A stretch of DNA of 47,346 nucleotides from Lachnospiraceae bacterium (GCA_029054245.1 JAIDFQ010000032.1:1-47346), one strand, 5' to 3'. Counted from the first letter of the stretch, positions 8,384-17,473 are shown. The notes: a model not told the origin generated them from the letters alone. A program made the numbers and translations.

Positions 8384-8818
8384 GTGAAAAAAATATATTG
8401 CATTATAGCACAGTTGATATTGTTGCTATGGTTTTTTTTGGATATGACAGGATTGTGTTTTGGAAATAACTGTTTAGTATCAAGGTCATATAAAGATGAT
8501 GGTATATTTTTTCTAATTTATTTAATAGTTGTGATATTATTCATTGTTAAAGAACAAATTGGTAAATGGTTTGTAATTGTATGGCTTTCAATGTGGTTTG
8601 TGATACAGTTTATCTGCCATGAATGGTACACTATTTTTAATGATGGATTTATGGGTACATTAGAAAGAAAAATTGAGTATTTTTCAGGCACAATACAGTG
8701 GTTACAAATAGATGGTAAATATATACCCGATGTATATCATACTATATTGCATATTCTCATATTATGCGCCTTAATCAGTACCATTGTATATTCCATAAAG
8801 ATTATAAAAAAGAAATAG
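8384..8818 (+). CDS. Small hypothetical membrane protein
   Basis: A 144-residue protein starting at GTG behind a GGGGGT site. About four hydrophobic segments (near residues 3-20, 35-55, 60-80 and 115-140) alternate with short hydrophilic loops. I recognise no family. It is AT-rich and sits in the accessory patch between the XRE gene and the broken nuclease gene. Its promoter is not clear and no terminator follows. A real gene is plausible because the frame is clean and the protein looks membrane-embedded. Function unknown. Confidence 0.6.
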   Translation: MKKIYCIIAQLILLLWFFLDMTGLCFGNNCLVSRSYKDDGIFFLIYLIVVILFIVKEQIGKWFVIVWLSMWFVIQFICHEWYTIFNDGFMGTLERKIEYFSGTIQWLQIDGKYIPDVYHTILHILILCALISTIVYSIKIIKKK

Positions 8819-8921
8819 ATATTCCCGTTTTGTCTAAACATCAATTACCACAATCACAACAGAATAAGAAACACAGCGTTAGAGCATATAGAAAACCGAG
8901 AAAACTTTACGGAAAATTCAA

Positions 8922-8950
8922 TTTTCAAAAAGCATTGTCGGATGTATAAT
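8922..8950 (+). promoter_or_regulatory. Putative promoter of the Rpn-type pseudogene
   Basis: TTTTCA (8922-8927), 17-base spacer and perfect TATAAT (8945-8950), 25 bp before the TTG start. The -35 is weak. Confidence 0.5.
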
Positions 8951-8975
8951 AAAAGCAGTAGAAGAAGGTGATATT

Positions 8976-9520
8976 TTGAATACAGCGGAGCAGGCACATC
9001 AACAGGACTTAGAACGTCTGAAATCACTCCGATATATGGACGATGATTTTATGACTATCTGTCTTGCAGATAATTTTGAGGGTGTGGAACTAATACTACG
9101 GATTATTTTAGGACGAGAAGATATAAAAATCAAGTCAGTTAGGACACAAGAACCGTTGAAGAATTTGCAAGGGCGTTCGGCTGTTTTGGATGTTCATGCG
9201 ATTGACAGCACCGATAAGGAATTTGATGTAGAAATTCAAAGGTCAGACGCAGGAGCAGGCGCAAAAAGGGCAAGGCATAACAGCAGTCTGTTGGACGCAC
9301 ACATATTAAAGTCGGTGATGATACAGAGGATATTCCCGACAGTTATGTTATTTTCATTACGGAAAACGATGTAATGAAAGGAAATCAACCGATATATCCA
9401 GTAGAGAGATATATCACTATCGGGGAAAATAAGGTATTGTTTGGCGACGGTTCGCATATTCTATATGTTAATGGGAAATATAGGGGCAACGATGAAATTG
9501 GAAAGCTAATGCACGATTAA
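8976..9520 (+). pseudogene. Frameshifted Rpn/PD-(D/E)XK nuclease-family transposase
   Basis: The first frame (TTG start, AAGGTG ribosome site) encodes RYMDDDFMTICLADN, an EDIKIKSVRTQ strand, AVLDVHAIDSTDKEFDVEIQ with the nuclease Asp and Glu-x-Gln, then NSSLLDAHILK. The family normally continues as VGDDTEDIPDSYVIFITEND. That sequence is present from about 9312 but one frame away, and runs through GDGSHILYVNGKYRGND to a stop at 9518-9520. Loss of one A in the AAA run near 9310 would explain it. The C-terminal third of the family is also missing after GKLMHD. Intact members (recombination-promoting nucleases) are linked to mobile DNA. Frameshift plus truncation point to decay, unless the first is a sequencing error. 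Confidence 0.8.
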
Positions 9521-9549
9521 TAGGGACTATACTATATCTTGTGTATTAG

Positions 9550-9608
9550 GGCGGCTTTCAAACTTGAAATTTCAGGCGGCTCCCAAGATTGAGACTGGTG
9601 GCTCTCAA
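9550..9608 (+). repeat. Three imperfect direct repeats at the broken left side of the IS element
   Basis: GGCGGCTTTCAA (9550-9561), GGCGGCTCCCAA (9575-9586) and GGTGGCTCTCAA (9597-9608), spaced 25 and 22 bp. They lie exactly where the IS3 element loses orfA. Origin unknown. Confidence 0.6.
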
Positions 9609-10465
9609 GAGCCGCTTACTATAAATGGCTGCATCGGGAAATTCCGAAGTGTGAGCTGGAAAATATACAGCTTGCAGAACTTATCAAAGAATATGATGAA
9701 CGATTTAGTCACATTTTAGGTTATCGGAGAATGACATCATGGATTAATCATTTTAACCATACGGATTATAGCCGTAAGCGAGTCCACAGGATTATGAAAA
9801 GGTTAGGCATTCATGCCTTGATTAGAAAAAAGAAGAAAAAATATACATTGTCTACGCCTGAGATTACCGCTGAGAACAAACTAAAACGTGATTTTAAGGC
9901 AAGTAAGCCGAATGAAAAGTGGGTAACGGACGTGACTGAATTCAAGGTGCCGCAAGAGAATAAGAAACTGTATTTGAGTGCAATTCTTGATTTGTATGAC
10001 CGATATCCGGTTGCATATGTTATAAGTACCAGAAATAACAACCGGCTTGTGTTCGAAACCTTTGATAAGGCGGTAGCCGCAAATCAAAATGCAAAACCGC
10101 TATTTCATAGTGACAGAGGTTTTCAATATACAAGCAGAGTATTTCAAAGAAAGCTAAAAGAACATGAAATGGAACAATCCATGTCACGAGTTGGTCATTG
10201 CATTGATAACGGACCAGCAGAGGGATTCTGGGGTATCATAAAATCAGAAATGTATCAGATATACAAAATCACGGACGAAGCATCACTTAGGTTTGCAATA
10301 AGTGATTACATTCGATTTTACAGCGAAGAAAGACCACAAGACAGATACTGCTGTAAAACACCAGCGGAAGTACGAAGAGAAGCTTTTTCTACGGACACTC
10401 CGGCAGAGTATTCGATTCCTATAAACAAACGAATTCAAAAGTACAAAGAGAAATGGTGTGCATAG
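9593..10465 (+). pseudogene. IS3-family transposase OrfB, N-terminally truncated
   Basis: The frame is open from 9593, just after an in-frame TGA, and reads SRAAYYKWLHRE like the N-terminal part of OrfB; the first ATG is only at 9731. The catalytic core is complete: WVTDVTEF (Asp), FHSDRGFQY (Asp) and DNGPAEGFWGIIKSEMY (Glu), then the closing ERPQDRY...KTPAEVRREAF. IS3 transposases are normally made as an OrfA-OrfB frameshift fusion. Here OrfA and the frameshift window are missing, so a functional transposase is unlikely, though the OrfB core itself is undamaged, suggesting recent truncation. A 10-bp hairpin follows the stop. Confidence 0.85.
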
Positions 10466-10468
10466 AAA

Positions 10469-10495
10469 AACGACCACACATTACATGTGGTCGTT
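10469..10495. terminator. Hairpin after the transposase gene
   Basis: AACGACCACA (10469-10478) and TGTGGTCGTT (10486-10495) form a perfect 10-bp stem with a 7-base loop, 4 bp past the stop. The T-run is poor (TTCATT). It may terminate transcription or block read-through in the IS. Confidence 0.6.
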
Positions 10496-10675
10496 CATTA
10501 GTACTTCATTTTAGATATTTAACCTGTCTACTTGACAGGGGGCATATCACTGTCATGGCCTTTTAAGGATTGAGGAAGTCCCTTTCTTATTTGTATTTGT
10601 TTGTCACCCCTCCGCACTATCCAACATCTGTGGGCAAAACTGCTACGTCTATTATTTGTTTCTGTTTGTTCTCCA

Positions 10676-10704
10676 TTGACTTCAACATCAAAATATATTA
10701 TTCT
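10676..10704 (+). promoter_or_regulatory. Promoter of the CheX-like/CheY operon
   Basis: TTGACT (10676-10681), 17-base spacer, TATTCT (10699-10704). A strong GGAAGGAGG ribosome site (10722-10730) follows, 6 bases before the ATG. Confidence 0.65.
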
Positions 10705-10736
10705 AATATTATGGCAGGAGGGGAAGGAGGTACAAT

Positions 10737-11633
10737 ATGGTTGCAATTATACTAGGTACGTATTTACAAAAAAAAGGACTTCTCACCTATGAGCAACTTG
10801 AGAATTTGCTTTTGCAACAGCGCAGGATTCATGTTAAACTTGGATTGATTGCGGTGTCAGAAGGCTTAATGATGCAGGAAGAGACCGATAAAATAAATGA
10901 GATGCAGGCAGCGATGGATAAGAAATTTGGAGATATTGCCATTGAACAGGGATATCTGACAGAAGGAGAAGTGGAAGCTCTCCTTAAGAAACAGGGAAAT
11001 GCTTATCTGAAATTTGCGCAGGCATTGGAGGATCAGCAGCTGATGACAGTAGAACAGTTAGAACAATATATGATGGATTTCCAGATGGAAAATCAGATGA
11101 CGTTCTCTGATATGGAAGACTTGAAAAGCGGTGATGTGGACAGGATCCTGCCGCTTTATATACCAGCAGGACAGGAAAAGTATCTAGATGCGATGGGCAC
11201 AGCATTGCGGACAATTATGCGTTGTGTGGATACGGAAATTTATTTTGAAAAAGCATATGTGGCATCACAGTGCGAGGGAGCATACGGCGCTATCCAATGT
11301 ATAGATGGAGAGCGAAGTCTAAGTTGTGGCATGATTGGGAAAGGACAGGCACTTTTGCCGGTTGCTTCTGCATTTGGAAAAGAAGAATTTGAAGAAATGA
11401 ATGAGGATGCTTTAGATGCAATCGGGGAACTGCTTAATTGTATCAGTGGGCTCTATGCAAGCGGTATAAGCCGGGGCGGAGTCTATGTGGAACTTTATCC
11501 TCCGGAATATTCGACGGATATATGTGGGATTTTTTGTGATGAAATGCTGGTGCTGCCTATATACATAAAAGGGCAAAAGATTCATTTTACAGTTGCGATA
11601 GGAAACAAAATTGAAATGAAGCAGGAGGCGTAG
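10737..11633 (+). CDS. Two MshEN-like repeats fused to a CheX/CheC-like phosphatase domain
   Basis: A 298-residue soluble protein. Residues 5-60 and 63-118 are two similar helical repeats: LGTYLQKKGLLTYEQLENLLLQQ, and FGDIAIEQGYLTEGEVEALL then KKQ. They resemble the N-terminal domain of GspE/MshE ATPases, which in some proteins binds cyclic-di-GMP. The C-terminal half resembles CheX/CheC: an EDALDAIGELLNCISGLYAS helix matches the E-x2-N phosphatase motif. CheX-type proteins dephosphorylate CheY-P. The next gene, 2 bp after the stop, is a stand-alone CheY-like receiver, which fits. I infer that the N-terminal part senses a ligand and tunes the phosphatase. Repeat 2 has Lys rather than the Arg of the canonical cyclic-di-GMP motif, so binding is uncertain. 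Confidence 0.72.
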   Translation: MVAIILGTYLQKKGLLTYEQLENLLLQQRRIHVKLGLIAVSEGLMMQEETDKINEMQAAMDKKFGDIAIEQGYLTEGEVEALLKKQGNAYLKFAQALEDQQLMTVEQLEQYMMDFQMENQMTFSDMEDLKSGDVDRILPLYIPAGQEKYLDAMGTALRTIMRCVDTEIYFEKAYVASQCEGAYGAIQCIDGERSLSCGMIGKGQALLPVASAFGKEEFEEMNEDALDAIGELLNCISGLYASGISRGGVYVELYPPEYSTDICGIFCDEMLVLPIYIKGQKIHFTVAIGNKIEMKQEA

Positions 11634-11635
11634 AG

Positions 11636-11998
11636 ATGGCAAATATATTGATTGTGGATGATTCTAGGACATCGCGCAAGGTTCTGAGGAAAATGGTAGA
11701 AGATGCCGGGCATACGGTAGTTGACGAATGCTCGAATGGTGAAGAAGGCTACCTAAAATACAAGGAGCTTAAGCCGGATCTCGTCACATTGGATATCACA
11801 ATGCCGAAACTGGATGGACTTGAAGCGCTTCAGCTAATCATAAAGAGTGATGAGGATGCCAAGGTCATTATGATTACAGCAGCCAGCCAGAAAGAAAAAA
11901 TGATACAGGCAATTAAATATGGTGCATCCGAATTTATTGCAAAGCCTTATGATAGCGAGGATGTAAAACAGGCTATCAGCAAAGTATTGAAATTGTAA
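11636..11998 (+). CDS. CheY-like single-domain response regulator
   Basis: A 120-residue receiver domain with no output domain. Key residues are the acidic pair Asp8-Asp9 (VDDS), phospho-acceptor Asp53 (TLDITMPKLDG), Thr81 (MITAA) and Lys103 (FIAKPY). It starts 2 bp after the CheX-like gene, with GGAGG within that gene's end, so both proteins are made together. The FIAKPYDSEDV end is typical of chemotaxis-type receivers. It likely signals to a flagellar switch or another effector, with the upstream protein as its phosphatase. No kinase is encoded nearby. A terminator follows at 12037. Confidence 0.9.
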   Translation: MANILIVDDSRTSRKVLRKMVEDAGHTVVDECSNGEEGYLKYKELKPDLVTLDITMPKLDGLEALQLIIKSDEDAKVIMITAASQKEKMIQAIKYGASEFIAKPYDSEDVKQAISKVLKL

Positions 11999-12036
11999 GG
12001 AATATATAATGTCTGGTACTTGCAGGCGTTTGCAGA

Positions 12037-12084
12037 TAAGCTGTCGCTATGACGATGAATAAGTCATAACGACAGCTTATTTTT
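12037..12084 (+). terminator. Terminator of the CheX/CheY operon
   Basis: ATAAGCTGTCG...ATGAC pairs with GTCAT...CGACAGCTTAT, followed by TTTTT. The stem is about 17 bp with a small internal bulge. Confidence 0.85.
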
Positions 12085-12107
12085 ATAACAAATTTCCCAT
12101 AAATTTC

Positions 12108-12136
12108 TTGCATTCTTTTAAGGGATTAGGTATGAT
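12108..12136 (+). promoter_or_regulatory. Promoter of the LacI-family regulator
   Basis: TTGCAT (12108-12113), 17-base spacer, TATGAT (12131-12136). Confidence 0.7.
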
Positions 12137-12142
12137 GAAAAA

Positions 12143-12156
12143 GGAAATCGTTTTCC
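12143..12156 (+). promoter_or_regulatory. LacI-family operator (autoregulation)
   Basis: GGAAATCGTTTTCC, a palindrome with one mismatch around the central CG, just after the -10 at the likely transcription start. It is nearly the same word as the operator before the glycogen phosphorylase gene (13212-13223), supporting control of both genes by this regulator. Confidence 0.7.
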
Positions 12157-12178
12157 ACTATATAACCGGAGGCGTCAA

Positions 12179-13168
12179 ATGGTATCGATCAAGGATGTGG
12201 CAAAGCACGCGGGCGTGGCAATTTCTACTGTTTCTAAGGTACTGAACAATTATCCAAATGTCAGTGAAGAAACAAAAATAAAAGTGAATAAGGCAGTGGA
12301 GGAACTGAATTTTGTTCCCAATTCTGTTGCTGCGGCGCTTTCCTCCAAGAAGGCAGGACGTGTTGCGCTGTTCGTAAACCTGAATGCGCAGACGCAGGCA
12401 ATCGACGAGATTGATATGCAGTATATACAGGGTGCTATTACGAAAGCAATGGAATTGAACTTAGATGTGATCACGTTGTTCTTTTCTATGTTTAAAGACC
12501 GTACCAGTGAAGAATTGACGAGATATCTGCAGTCCCAGAGTATTACAGGGATTATCATTTATGGTCTGTCAAAAGAGGACAAGACATTGCATAAATTGAT
12601 TGATGAACAGGAGTTTAAGTGTGTCGTGGTTGACGCACCAATTGTAAATGAAAACACGTCCTCCATCTGGATAGATAATCGGAAGGCTCAGTATGATGTG
12701 GCAAAAAAGACGGTGGAAGAGAATAACTGCAAGCGTATTTTATATATCTTGGGGAAGAAAAACGGTTATGTGACGGACGAGAGACTGCAGGGCATGGAAG
12801 ATCTTGTTAAGGAAATGGGGTTAACTATGATGGTCAGAAAAGGAGAGTTTTCTGAGCTGCAGGCCCGTAATATAACGATGAAATATGGAAAAAATAAAGA
12901 TGTAGTAATCTGTGCCTCGGATTTGATGGCAATTGGAGCAATGAAGGCTTTGACTGAGATGGATATTTTTAGACCGGTCTGCGGTTTTGATGGAATCGTA
13001 CTGATGGGATACGTGGGCAAGCAGATGAATACCGTGCGTCAGGATTTTGCGGGGATTTCGGCAAAGGCGATGGAGGAACTGCATCATTTGATGGAAGGGG
13101 CGCCGGGACGCAATGTCACGATGCCATATACTCTGGTGAGGATGAAGTATATGGATATTATTTGCTGA
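12179..13168 (+). CDS. LacI/GalR-family regulator (MalR/CcpA-like)
   Basis: A 329-residue DNA-binding repressor. Residues 2-23 are the helix-turn-helix (VSIKDVAKHAGVAISTVSKV), and residues 50-57 (VAAALSSK) the hinge helix. The rest is the periplasmic-binding-protein-like sugar-sensing domain, ending in the FDGI motif. GGAGG lies upstream of the ATG. A palindrome fitting this family (central CG) lies in its own promoter and in that of the next gene, glycogen phosphorylase, 148 bp downstream. It therefore probably controls alpha-glucan breakdown in response to sugar or a phosphorylated sugar. Effector unknown. Confidence 0.92.
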   Translation: MVSIKDVAKHAGVAISTVSKVLNNYPNVSEETKIKVNKAVEELNFVPNSVAAALSSKKAGRVALFVNLNAQTQAIDEIDMQYIQGAITKAMELNLDVITLFFSMFKDRTSEELTRYLQSQSITGIIIYGLSKEDKTLHKLIDEQEFKCVVVDAPIVNENTSSIWIDNRKAQYDVAKKTVEENNCKRILYILGKKNGYVTDERLQGMEDLVKEMGLTMMVRKGEFSELQARNITMKYGKNKDVVICASDLMAIGAMKALTEMDIFRPVCGFDGIVLMGYVGKQMNTVRQDFAGISAKAMEELHHLMEGAPGRNVTMPYTLVRMKYMDIIC

Positions 13169-13206
13169 CGATAATCAGAAAAATGAAAAGGATTTTAAAT
13201 TTGCTC

Positions 13207-13235
13207 TTGCGGAAAACGTTTTCTTGTGTTACACT
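13207..13235 (+). promoter_or_regulatory. Glycogen phosphorylase promoter with embedded LacI-type operator
   Basis: TTGCGG (13207-13212), 17-base spacer, TACACT (13230-13235). The perfect palindrome GAAAACGTTTTC (13212-13223) sits between -35 and -10, so a bound repressor would exclude RNA polymerase. Confidence 0.78.
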
Positions 13236-13316
13236 ACAGTATGTAAGCGGGAAAAATTTGGCATAATAGAGTGAAGATAATTGAAAATTAATATATTTTA
13301 AAATCAGGAGGAGAAT

Positions 13317-15626
13317 ATGGCAGCACAAACAAATTTACAAAAGGATGTATTGGTTTTGAACATGGAACAGCAGCTTGAAGAAGTTGCAAAGGAAATGTTC
13401 GGCAAGACTGTAGCCGAGCTTTCTGACCAGGAGACCTACTATGTAGTACTGGTTTATGCAAAGAGAATCATGGCTGTTTCAGACACGAACGAAGGAGAGA
13501 AGAAAATCTATTATATCTCCGCAGAGTTCCTGATTGGAAAGCTTTTATCCAATAATCTGATCAATCTGGGTATTTATGATAAGATTGACCAGATTTTAAA
13601 GAGCAAAGGAAAGAGTCTTTCTGTAATTGAAGAAATCGAGCCCGAACCTTCGCTTGGTAACGGCGGTTTAGGAAGACTGGCAGCATGTTTCTTGGATTCC
13701 ATCGCAACACTTGGACTTCCTGGAGAAGGTATTGGTCTTAACTATCATTACGGACTGTTCAAGCAGGTATTCAAGGATAAACTGCAGACAGCTGAAAAGA
13801 ATGACTGGATTGAAGAAAATTCATGGCTTACAAAGACTGATGTGACATTTGATGTATACTTCGGTAAGAGAAAAGTTACTTCACGCCTTTATGATATTGA
13901 TGTTGCTGGTTATGATAGCGGGGTCAATAAGCTGCGATTGTTTGATATCGAATCTCTTGATGAAAGCCTTGTTAAGGATGGAATCAGCTTTGATAAAGAG
14001 CAGATTGAAAAGAACCTTACTTTATTCTTATATCCTGATGACTCTGATGAGGCAGGTAACTTGCTTCGTATTTATCAGCAGTATTTCATGGTATGTAATG
14101 CAGCACAGTTGATTCTGCGTGAAATGAAAGAAAAGAAATATGACTTGCGCAAGATGTATGAGCATGCCGTTATCCAGATCAATGATACGCATCCGACCAT
14201 GGTCATTCCTGAATTGATTCGTGTTCTGGTTGAAGAAAAAGCATTTACCATGGATGAGGCGATTGATGTGGTAAGCAAGACATGTGCTTACACTAACCAT
14301 ACCATTCTTGCAGAAGCATTGGAGAAATGGCCTCTTGCATACCTTGAGAAGGTGGTTCCTCAGCTTGTTCCTTACATCAAAGAACTGGACAAGAGAATTG
14401 CTGCAAAATATGATGATCCGAAGGTACAGATCATCGACGAAAGCGGAAGAGTGCATATGGCTCATATTGATATCCATTACGGATTTTCTGTAAACGGCGT
14501 TGCAGCCATCCATACAGAAATCTTAAAGGACTCAGAGCTTAATGCGTTCTACAAGATTTATCCTGAGAAATTCAACAATAAGACGAACGGTATTACATTC
14601 AGAAGATGGCTTCTTAGCTGTAACCGTGAGCTCGCCGGCTTCCTGGCACAGACCATCGGTGATGGCTTCAAGAAAGACGCAGATAAGCTTGAAAAACTTC
14701 TTGAGCACAAAGATGACCAGGCTGTACTTGATCGTTTGGCAGAAATCAAGATGAATCGCAAGAAAGATTTGGCAGAATATGTAAAAGAGGCTGAAGGCGT
14801 TACCTTAAATCCTGAAGCAGTATTTGACATTCAGGTCAAGAGACTTCATGAGTACAAGCGTCAGCAGATGAATGCCCTTTACATCATCCATAAATACCTT
14901 GAAATCAAGAGCGGCAAGAAGCCTGCAAGACCCCTTACTTTTATTTTCGGTGCCAAGGCAGCGCCTGCTTACGTGATTGCACAGGATATCATTCACCTGC
15001 TTTTGGTATTGCAGGAGATCATCAACAATGATCCAGATGTAAGCCCGTACATGACCGTACTTATGGTAGAAAACTACAATGTAAGCTATGCAGAGAAACT
15101 GATTCCTGCCTGCGATATTTCCGAACAGATTTCCTTAGCTTCTAAGGAAGCATCCGGAACTGGAAACATGAAATTCATGTTAAACGGCGCTGTGACATTA
15201 GGAACATCCGACGGTGCAAATGTAGAAATCCATGAGCTGGTTGGTGATGATAATATCTATATCTTTGGTGAAAAGTCAGAGGCAGTCATTGCACATTACG
15301 AGAAGGCTGATTATGTTTCAAGAAACTTCTATGAAAAGAGTCCTGTCATCAAAGAGGCAGTAGATTTTATCGTAAGCGAACAGGTTCTGAAAACTGGACG
15401 TAAGGAAAACTTGGAGCGTCTTTACAATGAACTGATTAACAAGGACTGGTTCATGACATTGCTTGATTTAGAAGATTACATTGCAGCAAAGGATAGAGCA
15501 TTTGCAGATTATGAAGATCGTCAGAAGTGGAAAAAGATGATGCTTGTCAACATTGCGAAGGCTGGATTCTTCTCATCAGATAGAACCATTGCAGAGTACA
15601 ACAGAGACATCTGGAAATTGAAATAA
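13317..15626 (+). CDS. glgP: Glycogen/starch/alpha-glucan phosphorylase
   Basis: A 769-residue GT35 enzyme that cleaves alpha-1,4-glucans with phosphate to glucose 1-phosphate. The N-terminal half has [20 protein letters not shown] and the GLNYHYGLF glucan/phosphate site. The C-terminal half has [10 protein letters not shown] and [14 protein letters not shown] with the pyridoxal-phosphate lysine at Lys619. It is slightly shorter than E. coli GlgP (about 815 residues) but all core blocks are present. The start follows AGGAGGAGAAT. It has its own promoter with a LacI-type operator, and a strong bidirectional terminator after the stop. Expression should follow carbohydrate availability through the upstream regulator. 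Confidence 0.96.
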   Translation: MAAQTNLQKDVLVLNMEQQLEEVAKEMFGKTVAELSDQETYYVVLVYAKRIMAVSDTNEGEKKIYYISAEFLIGKLLSNNLINLGIYDKIDQILKSKGKSLSVIEEIEPEPSLGNGGLGRLAACFLDSIATLGLPGEGIGLNYHYGLFKQVFKDKLQTAEKNDWIEENSWLTKTDVTFDVYFGKRKVTSRLYDIDVAGYDSGVNKLRLFDIESLDESLVKDGISFDKEQIEKNLTLFLYPDDSDEAGNLLRIYQQYFMVCNAAQLILREMKEKKYDLRKMYEHAVIQINDTHPTMVIPELIRVLVEEKAFTMDEAIDVVSKTCAYTNHTILAEALEKWPLAYLEKVVPQLVPYIKELDKRIAAKYDDPKVQIIDESGRVHMAHIDIHYGFSVNGVAAIHTEILKDSELNAFYKIYPEKFNNKTNGITFRRWLLSCNRELAGFLAQTIGDGFKKDADKLEKLLEHKDDQAVLDRLAEIKMNRKKDLAEYVKEAEGVTLNPEAVFDIQVKRLHEYKRQQMNALYIIHKYLEIKSGKKPARPLTFIFGAKAAPAYVIAQDIIHLLLVLQEIINNDPDVSPYMTVLMVENYNVSYAEKLIPACDISEQISLASKEASGTGNMKFMLNGAVTLGTSDGANVEIHELVGDDNIYIFGEKSEAVIAHYEKADYVSRNFYEKSPVIKEAVDFIVSEQVLKTGRKENLERLYNELINKDWFMTLLDLEDYIAAKDRAFADYEDRQKWKKMMLVNIAKAGFFSSDRTIAEYNRDIWKLK

Positions 15627-15640
15627 TTTAGCATAACCAA

Positions 15641-15668
15641 AAAGCAGGTTCGGCGGAACCTGCTTTTT
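15641..15668. terminator. Bidirectional terminator between glgP and the ABC-F gene
   Basis: GCAGGTTC (15644-15651), GGCG loop, GAACCTGC (15656-15663), flanked by A-run and T-run, so it can serve both converging genes. Confidence 0.9.
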
Positions 15669-15744
15669 GCTTTTAGGTTTGTTATAAGATTTGCTTGCTT
15701 TTTGCATCAATGCTTCATGCAACATTTGTGAAACGTTTATAGCA

Positions 15745-17301
15745 TTATACAAGCCGAGTAGTCCACTTGGTACAGTCCCACACATCTGTGGCAAGCCCCT
15801 CATAGAATAAGGGTTCATGACACACCATAAGAATGCTGCCCTTATATTCCCTCAGTGCACGCCGCAATTCCTCCTTCGCATCCACATCCAGATGATTGGT
15901 AGGTTCGTCCAGAAGCAGGATGTTGGTCTGGCGGTTAATCAGCTTACAAAGGCGTACCTTTGCCTGTTCACCGCCGCTTAGAACCTTTACCTTGCTTTCA
16001 ATGTGTTTGGTGGTAAGTCCGCACTTGGCGAGGGCGGAACGCACTTCATACTGGCTAAAGCCGGGAAATTCCTGCCAAATTTCTTCAATACAGGTGGTTG
16101 CGATGTTCTGGTCCATTTCCTGTTCAAAGTAGCCAATGCTTAAGTAATCCCCCTGTTCCACGCTTCCGCTAAGCGGTGGGATAAGCCCTAGGATGCTTTT
16201 TAATAGAGTGGTCTTTCCAATTCCGTTAGCGCCGGTCAGCACGATTTTTTCACCCCGCTCCATCTCCAGGTTTAGGGGGGAGGAAAGCGGTTCATCATAG
16301 CCGATTACCAACTCCTTTGTCTGGAAGATATAGCGTCCAGGTGTCCGGGCTTCCTTGAAATAAAATGCAGGCTTAGGCTTTTCAACGGCAAGCTCGATTA
16401 CATCCATCTTATCCAATTTTTTCTGACGGGACATAGCCATATTGCGGGTGGCGACTCTTGCTTTGTTCCTTGCGACAAAATCCTTCAAATCTGCAATTTC
16501 TTTCTGCTGCTTATTGTAGGCGGCAGAAAGCTGTGCTTTTTTCATGGCATAAACTTCCTGGAATTTATCATAATCTCCCGGATAGCGGTTAAGCTCCTGA
16601 TTATCCATATGGTAAATCAGATTTATGACGCTGTTTAAAAAAGGGATATCATGGGAAATAAGGATAAAAGCATTTTCATACTCGTTCAGATACCGTTTCA
16701 GCCATTCAATATGTTCTGCGTCCAGATAGTTAGTCGGTTCATCTAAAAGAAGGATATCAGGCTTTTCTAAAAGAAGCTTTCCAAGCAGTACCTTGGTACG
16801 CTGACCGCCGCTTAAGTCGGTTACATCCCTGTCAAGCCCTAGTTCTGTAAGCCCGAGAGCTCTTGCAACTTCATCCACCTTGGAGTCAAGGAGGTAAAAA
16901 TCGTGCATAGTCAGAAGGTCCTGTATAGTGCCCAGCTCTTCCATATATTCTTCCAGTTCCGTTTCGGAGGCATTCCCCATTTTATCGCAGATCTCGTTCA
17001 TTTGTGCTTCCAGTTCATACAGAAAGTCAAAAGCCGAGGACAGCACAGTTTTAATTGTCATGCCCTTTTCAAGAACGGTGTGCTGATCCAGATAACCTAC
17101 GCGGACATTTTTTGCCCATTCGATTTTTCCTTCATCGGGCATCAGCTTTCCGGTAATGATATTCATAAATGTGGATTTGCCTTCTCCGTTGGCGCCTACA
17201 AGACCAATATGCTCTCCTTTTAAAAGGCGGAAGGATACATCCTGAAAAATGGCTCTGTCACCAAAGCCGTGTGTTAAGTGCTCTACATTTAAAATACTCA
17301 T
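15745..17301 (-). CDS. ABC-F family ATPase (YbiT/YkpA-like)
   Basis: A 518-residue soluble protein with two ABC ATPase domains and no membrane segment. Domain 1 (about 1-250): Walker A GANGEGKST, signature LSGGQRTKVLL, Walker B LLLDEPTNYLD. A charged linker (about 240-310) matches the P-site tRNA interaction motif region. Domain 2 (about 325-518): GANGIGKTT, LSGGEQAKVRL, LLLDEPTNHLD. ABC-F proteins act on the ribosome as translation factors or antibiotic-protection proteins. The length and both complete ATPase sites fit the housekeeping YbiT/YkpA branch rather than a resistance factor, but the linker alone does not settle this. AGGAGA lies before the ATG, with a consensus promoter at 17371-17343. 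Confidence 0.92.
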   Translation of the reverse strand: MSILNVEHLTHGFGDRAIFQDVSFRLLKGEHIGLVGANGEGKSTFMNIITGKLMPDEGKIEWAKNVRVGYLDQHTVLEKGMTIKTVLSSAFDFLYELEAQMNEICDKMGNASETELEEYMEELGTIQDLLTMHDFYLLDSKVDEVARALGLTELGLDRDVTDLSGGQRTKVLLGKLLLEKPDILLLDEPTNYLDAEHIEWLKRYLNEYENAFILISHDIPFLNSVINLIYHMDNQELNRYPGDYDKFQEVYAMKKAQLSAAYNKQQKEIADLKDFVARNKARVATRNMAMSRQKKLDKMDVIELAVEKPKPAFYFKEARTPGRYIFQTKELVIGYDEPLSSPLNLEMERGEKIVLTGANGIGKTTLLKSILGLIPPLSGSVEQGDYLSIGYFEQEMDQNIATTCIEEIWQEFPGFSQYEVRSALAKCGLTTKHIESKVKVLSGGEQAKVRLCKLINRQTNILLLDEPTNHLDVDAKEELRRALREYKGSILMVCHEPLFYEGLATDVWDCTKWTTRLV

Positions 17302-17342
17302 ATTTTCTCCTGCTCGTGGAATAAATTTATATATACGCTAAG

Positions 17343-17371
17343 ATTATAATGGGAAATTCCATGAAAGTCAA
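17343..17371 (-). promoter_or_regulatory. Promoter of the ABC-F gene
   Basis: Minus strand: TTGACT (17371-17366), 17-base spacer, perfect TATAAT (17348-17343). Confidence 0.82.
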
Positions 17372-17440
17372 AAGTAAAAAGAATGGAAGAGGGCAAGGAT
17401 ACGTATTGTTTTCAATAAATAGGTGCATACTGAAATAGTA

Positions 17441-17469
17441 TTGACTTTTTCTGGAAATATGATTAGACT
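17441..17469 (+). promoter_or_regulatory. Promoter of the flavin reductase-rubredoxin gene
   Basis: TTGACT (17441-17446), 17-base spacer, TAGACT (17464-17469). It diverges from the ABC-F promoter about 70 bp away. Confidence 0.65.
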
Positions 17470-17473
17470 AAAA

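Larger units (their letters stand above)
9593..10548 (+). mobile_element. 5'-truncated IS3-family insertion sequence
   Basis: An orfB frame and a right end are present; orfA and a left inverted repeat are not recognisable. The right end probably closes at CAGGGGGCATATCA (to 10548), with the CA terminus typical of IS3 ends; a matching TGATATGCCCCC was not found to the left. The element sits against the Rpn pseudogene, supporting a decayed mobile patch. Boundaries are approximate. Confidence 0.65.

Noticed and set aside
15745-17301. Antibiotic-resistance ABC-F (Msr/Vga/Lsa type)
   Set aside because: Length and linker fit housekeeping YbiT/YkpA-like proteins better; no resistance-type leader peptide is evident.
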